Source: Arenicola marina (Eukaryota; Annelida; Polychaeta; Arenicolidae). Taken from it: a DNA stretch of 64,000 nucleotides. The notes below the pieces were generated by a model that was not told the origin of the DNA, made no database searches, and saw nothing but the letters and a program-made list of their open reading frames with translations. The DNA lies in NCBI GenBank assembly GCA_964019135.1, contig OZ025249.1:4712001-4776000 (forward strand), written 5' to 3'. The position numbers and the translations under genes were made by a program. Below are positions 24,801 through 36,800 of this stretch, piece by piece; within the stretch, counting starts at the first letter, position 1; the number at the start of each line of letters is the position of its first letter.

Positions 24801-27800
24801 TCCATTGTGCAGCTTTGCAGGGATATCCTGTCGGGCAATACCGCAATACAATGGCGTTGGCCTTAGCCCTTTCTTCTGTGAGCGTATTGATCCACTGATC
24901 ACGGACTGGAAGGACTATCACCAGACCCAGAGAAAGAATGACGTCACGAATGGCCGGATCAGGAGGCGTTGGTTTCGTACGTGTTGTGACGCCATTCCTA
25001 ACTTAATTGTAAACTATAGACATGTAAACAGGTTTCAGACATCAAAGTTTGCTACACTTAATAGCGGTTGGGTTGGAAAAAGAAATGAATCAAAGCATAG
25101 CTGACAATGGTAATGTCTTACCCCCCAAAACACTTGCAGGAGTTCTTTATGAGCTTTGAAGCTTCCCGTAGACATCGGAGGGCCTTCTGCCGGGGCTGGA
25201 AGTCGCAAACATCGCTGTACTACACACACAGTCACATCTATCATTGTACCAGGACACATACTGGGTCACAGCTAGGCTAGCTCGCCATTCTTGATTTCTA
25301 AATTCATATATTTAGCTTCTACATTGTTCGAGATGCGTCCCTTGTAACCAAATCGAGTCGAGTCTGGAAGACATTCCCCGCTAGACGTGGACGTGACAGT
25401 GGACACGCCGAGGTCGTACCTGCTTCGTCTGTGGCGACCTCGGTGGCGACGGCGTCGCTCATGTAGCCCCCTTCAGTGGGCTGACAGGACAGCTTCAAAT
25501 CGTATCGGGTTCCCGGCCGAAGCCCGGTCAGTGTGTAGGCAAACAGCGGCCCCACAGCGATACTCTGGAAATTACAACACAAACGTTACTCAGTCAAGCC
25601 GTGATATGAAATGATGTTTTTGTTAGACCACTCTCGAGTTTATGAAGGCTAACTTGGACGGACAAGTCGCCTAGGACAATGACGCATGAAACCCAGATAC
25701 TAGTAGCGCCTACCACTTGGCCAAGGGGGCTCCATCAGTAAATGAAAATATCAAGAGCTTTCTTCCCTTTTTCAACTATTACAATGAAAAGTTATTGTGG
25801 AACAAATCTTTCCTGGAAAAAACTGGGCAATTAAACTCTGATCAAGCTGATCATATGACGAATTCGGCCAGGGGTGAAGCTGTCGATAAACCAATCAGAA
25901 CATGACAGGCAAGTTCTGGTTTTGATGAGGAGAGAACGTCAGACGACGAGTCACTTGTAACATTACAAAGATGTTATGGTTGGGGGCTACTTGGTCCGGC
26001 TTAAAGTGATCGTGTCAACAGCTAGAGTAGTTGTGATGCCCTCCCTCCCGTTCTCCACTGACCGTGTTGTCGTCGCCCCACTGGGACGGCTTAACGTGAT
26101 CGTGTCAACAGCTAGAGCAGTTGTGATGCACCCCCCCCCCTCCCTCCCGTTCTCCACTGACCCTGTTGCCGTCGCCCCACTGGGATTGCTTAAGGTGATC
26201 GTGTCAACAGCTAGAGCAGTTGTGATGCCCTCCATCCCGTTCTCCACTGACCGTGTTGCCGTCGCCCCACTGGGATTGCTTAAGGTGATCGTGTCAACAG
26301 CTAGAGCAGTTGTGATGCCCTCCCTCCCGTTCTCCAATGACCCTGTTGCCTTCGCCCCACTGGGATTGCTTAAGGTGATCGTGTCAACAGCTAGAGCAGT
26401 TGTGATGCCCTCCCTCCCGTTCTCCACTGACCGTGTTGCCGTCGCCCCACTGGGATTGCTTAAGGTGATCGTGTCAACAGCTAGAGCAGTTGTGATGCCC
26501 TCCCTCCCGTTCTCCACTGACCGTGTTGCCGTCGCCCCACTGGGATTGCTTAAGGTGATCGTGTCAACAGCTAGAGCAGTTGTGATGCCCTCCCTCCCGT
26601 TCTCCACTGACCCTGTTGCCGTCGCCCCACTGGGATTGCTTAAGGTGATCGTGTCAACAGCTAGAGCAGTTGTGATGCCCTCCCTCCCGTTCTCCACTGA
26701 CCGTGTTGCCGTCGCCCCACTGGGATTGCTTAAGGTGATCGTGTCAACAGCTAGAGCAGTTGTGGTGCCCTCCCTCCCGTTCTCCACTGACCCTGTTGCC
26801 GTCGCCCCAAAGGGATGGCTTAAGGTGATTGTGTCAACAGCTAGAGCAGTTGTGATGCCCTCCCTCCCGTTCTCCACTGACCGTGTTGCCGTCGCCCCAC
26901 TGGGACGGCTTAAGGTGATCGTGTCAACAGCTAGAGCAGTTGTGATGCCCTCCTCCCGTTCTCCACTGACCCTGTTTTCGTCGCCCCACTGGGATGTGTA
27001 GTTCAGGACGTAGTTGACGGCCAGGATGTCTGGCTCCAGGTCGACGGGATGCGTCCAGTTGGCCTCCAGAGACTCCGGGCCCGCCGGGGTGACGAGGAAG
27101 GTTTGTGGGGGGCGTGGCTTCACTGGAAGCGCGCACGCACGACAACAAACCATTATGACAAAAAGCCTGCTCCATGTGGGGAAACAACTATATAATAATA
27201 ATTAGAACTTAAACGTACGTCATGAAAATCATTGACTTTACACACAGAGCCTGCTGATTACTATGTTAGTTGGCGGGTCAAGTTATTATATGTTAATGGC
27301 GATATTTTAGATTTAATATATGCAAAGTGTAAGAGTATTATCTTCTTTGTCGCTGGCATTAACGGGCCAAATGGCTCAGAAATCAAACAAATTCATGGTT
27401 ATTTGACGCCGCTTATTTTACCTTCGATCGGAAAAGATATGATCAGCAACAACATCTCAGAAATGTAGCCTAATATAGTAAAATAATGTTTGGTACGATT
27501 GGAACATGGAACATCGACACAATAAGCAACAGGCTTGAGCGATTTGATCCATTTCGCGTAGGTCATGTTGGGTGTTAAGTCCTTTTCTGAACGGCATATT
27601 AACCATCTGTGGCGTATTGCTAGTAAAGAGGATAGACAACAGGTCACGCTAACCGGGAGCTGTCATTTAGAGGGGAAGATAAAGAGAACTAGCCGAGTAA
27701 CAGGGAATAGAGATATATGTAATAATCGTCACGTGAATACCAATCATATGACGTGATTATTATCGGGATTAAATGTTCAAAGTAAGCATTAACGGGAAGG

Positions 27801-30800
27801 AAGAGTACCTATAGACGCATTTGTGTAGACATAGATGACACTATACGAGCTGCCAAATCTGCTGTATCCAGTGATGTTCAAGGCATAGGGCGCTAATGAA
27901 AAGGGTATGAAGTCCGCACCACCAAAGGCACACGAACACCCCTGTTGGAGGGTACATGTGCCTTCTTTAAAAGTGACGTTACTGAGGAAAACGAAGGCAA
28001 AGAAGAACATGAACAGTTCAAAGAAAAAACATTAAAAAAACACAAAAAAACACGTGAAAGCGCAGAAAACAGTGGAGTAGAGATGGTATCGTATACTGAC
28101 CCTATAAGAACACCTAGAACAAAAACTTTAATAAATAAAACGAGCATTGTATTAAATGAATTTAACCGAAATATAATCCATTACATATCAACACCCTGGT
28201 GAAGAAGAAACAAAAATTAGGGTGCCCCCCGGGGTGGGGGGGGGGGCTACATTAAGTTAGATAAATACATATGTACCGCCCAAATGACCCCCTATTCTAC
28301 TCTACGGTAGGCCAACTCTTTTTAAGTTTTCAGCAGGTGGTCACTGACAAAATTTTGATTTTTACACCCCTTACCATCTAGTCAGGGAGCATGAGGTACG
28401 AAATGAGGTCACGTGGGACTTTTGTAATGAAAGCAAACCACTCATTCTAATACGTTCATGTGACCCTTAATACCAATGAAACACCTGTTGGCAGCCTGGA
28501 AACGTGCTCTGTTGGCCACGGCGGCCATTTTTCAGATTTTCTACCATATGAGGAAAGGTATGATGCATAGAATCTTAATTTCAGTGTCCTTTTCCGGGTT
28601 GGGGGGGTGGGGAGGTGAAGACTGACGAACATATATTTTCGAGCTTCGGGAAATTTGCTCGGCTGGCCATGGCGGCCATTTTTCATGTTTTCTCATTTTT
28701 AAGGAAACCTCTGATGCATAGAACCTTAATTCCGCTGTCGCTACGTGCGTTTTGGCGGGCGAAGACTGAAGAAAATGAAGTCTGAAGCTTCTGAGACTTT
28801 GCTCTGTTGACCACGGGCCATTTTTCACATTTTCGGCTATATCAGGAAAACTATGATACATAGAACTTTAATTTCGGTGTATATACATGGGTTTTCGGCC
28901 ATATATAGTTCCTAAATTGCATTATTGAGAAGCCAGCTGCCACTTTTAAAGACGTAGGACGTATGGGCAGTCGATAGTTCAATCTGTACAGATTGTAATA
29001 GCGACAATCTTCATCCTGATTTAGTCAATAGACGTTGAGCGGTGTTGGAATGGCATCGTTCCTACAGAAAGGGTTTGTCCTGCTGATATAAACATCCCAA
29101 CATGGCAGGCATACCACTCACTCATAGGCGACTGTTGACCAACGACAGGAGTGGGGTCATCGCCATTCATTGCTGCACATGCACACGAGTGGAAGACGCT
29201 GTTGGCGGTCCTGATGCAGGCCCAGGGCATCAATAAAAAATGACCAACAGAGCAAATTTTCAGAGTGCCAACAATTTGTTTATTGTAATGTAGGGTCATC
29301 CGAAGATATTTAAATGTATATTATCACTTCATTAATAAATTCCCACGGGATGCTCGATGCTCCCTGACTGATCGTCTTGCTTGAGGAGGGATGGGGTTTA
29401 AACCCCCTTGCCACCCACCCCATTGGATCCGCTACCGAAGCTATTAAGAGTCATTGTGACATGATGTCCTGTCTTTAGCAGGGGATTCCCACGGGCTGTT
29501 ATATGTGTGAACATTGCGACAGAGGAGGAAATTGGGTGTGGCGCCAATATATTTTCAAGGAGTCCCACTTGGAATGTACCCAGATAGCATGCTAGCGTTA
29601 AGTTAACGTTAGATTGTGGTTTGCATGGTTGATATATGGTTACCGGTTAACGGATCACGTTCCCGCTACGTTAACTTATCGTTTGCAAGAAACGGTTGCA
29701 TGATGACGAAATATAAACGTTAAGTTAACGTTAGATTGTGGTTTGCATGGTTGATATATGGTTTCCGTTCTGTACAAAATGGGGACTAACTGTAAATATA
29801 GCAAAAACCAAAGTGGTAGTATTTAGGAGAGGATGAAAGGGAGGAACAACGAAAAGTGGTTTTATGGCGAAACAAGGTTAGAAGTTGTTCCGTGTTACAA
29901 GTATCTAGGTATTGTGTTCTCTGCATTTCTCAACTGGTCAAGAGCAACGCAAACACTGTCTGTACAGGCCAGAAGGGCAACAAATAGGATATGTAGTCTC
30001 TCACAGCAATGTAACGGCCTCCCTGTTAAGTCTGCCTTTAAATTATTCGATGCGGTTGCTCTCCCAATCTCACTGTATGGGTCTGAAATATGGGGTTACC
30101 GACAATAGAAACAGATCGAAAAGGTTCAAGTTAATTTCTGTAAATATGTGCTCGGTGTTCCCTCAAGAACCTGCAACGAAGCAGTACTGGGAGAATGTGG
30201 TAGGTTACCACTGGCCTACAATTATATAACCAGATGTATTTCGTATTGGTTAAAGCTGTTGAACTTGCCCGACGCTCGATATCCAAAAGCTTGTTTTAAC
30301 ATGTGATATACCCTAAGCGAACACGGCAGGCAAACATTGGTAACAGATGTTAAGAATATTCTTGTAAAACTCGGATTTGGACTCGTGTGGACTCAGCAGA
30401 CAGTCGGAGACAACCGGGCGTTTCTCAATGAATTTAAGATCAGGCTGAAGGATACTTTAACCCAGGAGTGGTATAGCAATGTACACGACTCCCCAAAATT
30501 AAGTGTCTATGCAACATACAAAGATAACTTACAGCAGGAGAAGTACCTGTGTTGTGTCAATATAAGAACGTTTCGCACCACTCTTGCTAAGTTCAGATGT
30601 TCTGCACACGCTCTAGCAATAGAAAAGGGAAGACACGACGGCACCCCAATAGAAAACAGGATATGTCCTGGTTGGGAAATGCGCGATACCACTGTTTTAG
30701 AGGATGAGTACCACTTTTTATTAGTCTGCCCATTATATATAGAATTTCAACGAGTGTATTTAGACCCGATGTACTGGAATCAGCCAACATATGAAAAGTT

Positions 30801-33800
30801 TATGGAATTAATGGTATCGGAAGAGCAACTGACTCTCCAAAATTTGTCAATCTTTATCTATAAAGCTTTACGTAAGAGAACCGAGTATGTCCAATCCAAC
30901 ACTTAAATGTACTAGTGACCCACTAAAATAATCCAAACGTGTTTACTTGAACCAGTGTTACCATGTTATATGCCATTGATGTACATGTTCTGTGGGCCTG
31001 ATGGCATCGAAACAATAAAACTATCTATCCTATATGGTTTCCAGCTACTTTACTACATTAAATTAACGTTTATTTTCCGTTTACAAATAAACGTTTGCAA
31101 GTTAAACTTAAAAATAAACGTTAGAAAAACGTTTACAAATAATCGTTTACAACGTTTGCAAGGTAAACTGAAAATTACAGAGATAAACGCTTACCGACAT
31201 AAACGGTCGCTGACGAAACATAATCGAAATTGAAATTGAAGCGCAATGGTTAGCGGGCGTGCCTTGTAATCTCGCGACCGGGGTTCAAGCCCCGACCTGG
31301 CGGGGATGACCTTTCGGAGTCCTATGACTTCAACTACCACACCGATGCCAATGGTGATTCAATCTGGCCTTTCGGGTAATACGCAGTGACACCGGGTGTA
31401 CAGCGGCAGGAAGACCGACTTTTGCCGGTCGCTGCCGTTTGATATTAGTTTTAAAATGGTTTACTGTTGACGCTAAAGTGCAAACGTTAATTTAACGTTA
31501 ACTCAATGAACAACATTACGTTAGAATAACGTTAACATATAATGTTCATTAAAAGTAGCTGCTAACGTACATCTAACGTTAGTTAACGTTGGCATGCTAT
31601 CTGGGTAGCGTGTACAGCCTTTCGAGTCCAGTTTCATCGTTATGGGATTTATTTGGGTATTATTGTATAGGGGGATACATCCTTAGTGCACGGGCTAGTT
31701 GATCGAACGATTTACATGTAGTCATATAACAGGCTGGCCGGCGTACTTTTACAACTATCACAGTTTCTTTTCTGGCGGTAGCCGTGCGCGTTCGACAATT
31801 ATCGTTCAATGACAAATGAAACAAACCGACATATATGCCTAAAAAATAGTTTCTGTGATAATAGTATGACTAATGTTCTAGGGTTCAATCGATCTAGCCC
31901 TCGAGGGAGATATGAAACTCATCTGGGATTCCGATGGCATAGTTCCTAACACGCCTACAGTTTATAATCTGTGGATTGCGGGAATCTTCACGTATTAAAC
32001 ATTCGTCTGCAAGGGAGCAGGCACGATTACAACTACAAATCACTTACTGGACGAGAGTACTGATAAGTAAGCAAGCACAAAGTATGCATCTTCTTACAGC
32101 TAACAAAGACTTAATACCGACTTGACCAATAACACACAATGTGCCTATCAAGCCGATGAAGTTCTCATATAGGCCTATGCATCGATTTATATCTAATACA
32201 ACCCAATGCACCATCTCCATGCAGTTAGACGGAACCTATACCTATCACATTATCCCAGGGGACTTTAATTCGGCTAGTGACGTTGCCGAACCTATTCTGC
32301 GCGGTCACGTGGTACGTGTAGGGAGCCAAGGAGTACGCGACAAAGTCACTGCTGTTTAGGAGACACCTGCACTGGCCGCCGCACCGTCCCGATTTGGAGC
32401 TGCTATGTAGAAGTGTGTGTGTGTGGGGAGGGGGAAGGGGAGGGGGGGGGGGGGCAGGGTAAATATGAATAACAATAATGTATATAAATATGAGGCGATG
32501 AAAATAAGTTCTTTCGCGACAAACAGATGACGATGCTGTGTTAAAGCTGCAAGGGAATACAGCATTTAGCGATTTATAAATACCCGGGGTGAAATATTTT
32601 ACTAATCATATATATATGTTACCTCTCATATACAAGTATATAATTTACCATCGGCATACAGTACACAAAATTAAACATCCATAATATGTCCATGATATCC
32701 GATACAGTTAGAATGAAACTAGTCAGAGCCGTCAAGACGCACAGCCGACACAATTGATCCTACGTTTTTTCATATCATGAAATTCCCTTCCCATGTCATA
32801 CAAGGTCATGACAGACGAGGAGTGTCACGTGACGGGTGGACCTGGCCGCCAGCGCCCCGCCCCGCTCACCTGTATTGTAAGGTCCATTCCAAGGTGTAGG
32901 TGACGCCGGCCTCAAACGCCTCACACCACTCACACGTCATGTTGTACAGGTTGTCAGAGACACACGTCACGTCGGCAGCAGTCAAAGCCCGCGGCAAGTC
33001 TGCAAGGGAACATTGACAGAATGCTCACGCGGCAAGTCCGCAAGGGAACATTGACAGAATGTTCACGCGGCAAGTCTGCAAGGCAACATTAATAGAATGT
33101 TCACGCGGCAAGTCTGCAAGGGAACATTGACAGAATGTTCACGCGGCAAGTCTGCAAGGGAACATTGATAGAATGTTCACGTGGCAAGTCTGCAAGGGAA
33201 CATTGGCAGAATGTTCACTCGGCAAGTCTGCAAGGGAACACTGACAGAATGTTCACGCGGCAAATTGGCAAGGGAACATTGATAGAATGTTCACGCGGCA
33301 AGTTTGCAAGGGAACATTGACAGAATGTTCACGCGGCAAGCTTGCAAGGGAACATTGGCAGAATGTTCACTCGGCAAGTCTGCAAGGGAACACTGACAGA
33401 ATGTTCACGCGGCAAGTTTGCAAGGGAACATTGATAGAATGTTCACGCGGCAAGTTTGCAAGGGAACATTGACAGAATGTTCACGCGGCAAGCTTGCAAG
33501 GGAACATTGAGAGAATGTTCACGCGGCAAGTTTTTAAGTGAACATCGATAGAATGTTCACGCGGCAAGTCTGCAAGGGAACATTGACAGAATGTTCACTC
33601 GGCAAGTCTGCAAGGGAACATTGACAGAATGTTCACGCGGCAAGTTTGCCAGATAACATTGGCAGAATGTTCACGCGGCAAGTTTGCAAGGGAACATTAA
33701 CAGAATGTTCACGCGGCAAGTTTGCAAGGGAACATTGACAGAATATTGACGCGGCAAGTCTGCAAGGGAACATTGACAGAATGTTGACGCGGCAAGTCTG

Positions 33801-36800
33801 CAAGGGAACATTGACAGAATGTTCACGCGGCAAGTTTGCAAGAGAACATTGACAGAATGTTCACGCGGCAAGTTTGCACGGGAACATTGACAGAATGTTC
33901 ACTCGGCAAGTTTGCAAGGGAACATTAACAGAATGTTCACGCGGCAAGTTTGCAAGGGAACATTGACAGAATGTTCACGCGGCAAGTTTGCATTGCATGG
34001 CACGGGTGACACCTGAAGGCCGGACTACTAACTTCCGACATAGACGCTGGTCATGGCAATGGGCTGGGTCCCCGACCCGCCGACGGTTGAGTCGTTCATA
34101 CGGCAGAAGAAGTAGCCGTCCAGGTCTGTGGTGACGTTGGGCACGGTCAGCCGGGCGGTGTCTGCAGACAACATCTCCACCATCTCGCTGGGGAAGCGAC
34201 CCAGCTCTATGTGCTGCAGGTACAGGAAGGAGGCGTTCAGGGAGCCCGAATATGACGTCAGAGTGCAATTCAGTCGCAAGGTGTCGCCCTCAAGGAGCAC
34301 TTGATCAGGGGGTTCCAGAACTGAAAACAAGGAAAATAAAAGTATTGTTGTGGTTGACGAGTCTGGGTTGTGGATTACATGACCGCGTTATGACCAATTC
34401 GGTTCCTTAGACATTCGCTAGGTGGCACTTGATTTCGGAAGTGGCGTTTTTATATCGGAATTTGTAGAACCGCTTTGACTTTGTTTTGCTGCCTTGGGCG
34501 AAAGCTTTGAACCCTCATTTGGATTTGGACAGGCGGACTGGAAGGAAGCTGCTGTATGCACACCTCTGGTCTTGTCTGTTGAAATCCAAGCCATTTAGAT
34601 ATTATCTTTAATATTTATGATCTGACTTTGCAACGTAATTGAGTTTGAATGGATGGAAACATACAGGCTATCTATTGCTGCTGTGTGTCGATGAATGCCG
34701 TAAAAATGTTTGTATTCCCTGTAATACGCATCGACATAATATAAACGACAGGCGATTCCTATCATGTCGATAATTTCCCAATTTATCAGTCACACATCTA
34801 GAACCAATTAAGCAAGCTAAGCTTCATTGTGTTTGTAGACTTGAGACTGTTTTCCGCACTCGCCAAATGTCATAATGGGTGTCGACATAGACTATAAACA
34901 ATTATCTGGTTACAATTATCTGTTTACTGGCGCATATTATGATGTATATCACCTGGCAAACGCAAAACACACTCGATGGAATGCCCACCTAACCCCGTCA
35001 CGCTACCTTATACAGCAGGCCTGTTCAACCATAATGATCTACATGGACTTTAATCCCTCCCGTGTTATCTTATTACCTTAGTCAAACGTAACTTCCGAAC
35101 TACACCCCTACGTCATACGTCAGCCAGAGACACCCGCCACAACACAGGTCATGTATTTCACGCCTCAGTGTGTGTGTTTTGTGGGACCCCATGGTCCACA
35201 CATCACCCATTCAGACAGCAGGATCCCCACATCACCAATACAAACATCAGGATCCCCACACCACCCATACAGATATCGGGATCCCCACATCACCCATACA
35301 GACATCAGGATCTCCACATCACACATACAGACATCAGGATATCCACATCACCAATAGAGACATCAGGCTATTGATTGTTCCACATCCACATCACCCATAC
35401 AGACATCAGGATCCCCACATCACCCATTCAGACATCAGGATCCCACATCATCCATACAGACATCAGGATTCCCATATCACCAATACAGACATCAGGATTC
35501 CCATATCACCAATACAGACATCAGGATCCCCACATCACCCATTCAGACATCAGGATCCCACATCATCCATACATACATCAGCATCCCCACATCACCAATA
35601 CAGACATAAGATCCCCATATCACCAATACAGACATCAGGATCCCCGCATCAACCATACAGACATCAGGATCGCCACATCACCCACCCAGACTTCAGGATC
35701 CCACATCACCCATACAGACATCAGGATCCCCACATCACCCATACAGACATCAGGATCCCCACATCACCCATACAGACATCAGAATCCCCACATCACCCAT
35801 ACAGACTTCAGGATCCCACATCACACATACAGACATCAGGATCGCCATATCACCCGTACAGACATCAGCATCTCCACATCGCCCATACAGACATCAGGAT
35901 CCCACACCACCCATACAGACATCAGGATCCCACATCACCCATACAGACATCAGGATCCCCACACCACCCATACAGACATCAGGATCCCCACATCACCCAT
36001 ACAGACATCAGGATCCCCACATCACCCATACAGACATCAGGATCCCCATATCACCCATACAGACATCAGGATCCCACATCACCCATACAGACATCAGGAT
36101 CCCACATCACCAATACAGACATCAGGATCCCACATCACACATACAGACATCAGGATCGCCATATCACCCACACAGACATCAGGATCCCACACCACCCATA
36201 CAGACATCAGAATCCCCACATCACCCATACAGACATCAGGATCCCCACATCACCCATACAGACATCAGGATCCCCACATCACCCATACAGACATCAGGAT
36301 CCCCACATCACCCATACATACAACAGGATCTGCACAGTTTTCAAGGGTATACGTGGGACAAGGGAAGAAAATCAGGGGGAGCTTTGAATCATATCGGAAT
36401 CAGGATTCCCATATCACCAATACAGACATCAGGATCCCCACATCACCAATACAGGCATCAGGATCCCCACATCACCCATTCAGACATCAGGATCCCACAT
36501 CATCCATACAGACATCAGGATTCCCATATCACCAATACAGACATCAGGATCCCCACATCACCCACACAGACATCAGGATCCCCACATCACCCATACATAC
36601 ATCAGGATCCCCACATCATCAATACAGACATCAGGATCCCGATATCACCCATACAGATATCAGGATCCCCACATCACCAATACAGACATCAGCATCCCAA
36701 CATCACCAATACAGACATAAGATCTCCATATCACCAATACAGACATCAGGATCCCCACATCACCCATACAGACATCAGGATCCCACATCACCAATACAGA

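Larger units (their letters stand above)
29578..31606. mobile_element. DNA-transposon-like element with terminal inverted repeats, composite
   Basis: Begins ACCCAGATAGCATGCTAGCG TTAAG and ends with the near reverse complement (TTGGCATGCTATCTGGGT), with TA on both sides. Internal repeats of AACGTTA and of AAATAAACGTT flank a LINE fragment and a SINE-like insert. No transposase is seen. It lies in the intron between exons 4 and 5. Confidence 0.8.

Noticed and set aside
24840-24990. Alternative frame for an FN3 start (TPPDPAIRDVILSLG) upstream of exon 9
   Set aside because: It looks like the proline-rich start of an FN3 domain but is out of frame with exon 9, whereas exon 8 joins exon 9 in perfect phase.
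25976-27001. 341-codon plus-strand frame
   Set aside because: Antisense to the 90-base array of the receptor. The opposite strand is the one that joins a real exon in frame.
31236-31302. Functional tRNA gene
   Set aside because: Boxes A and B are good, but the acceptor stem does not pair and a SINE-like body follows directly.
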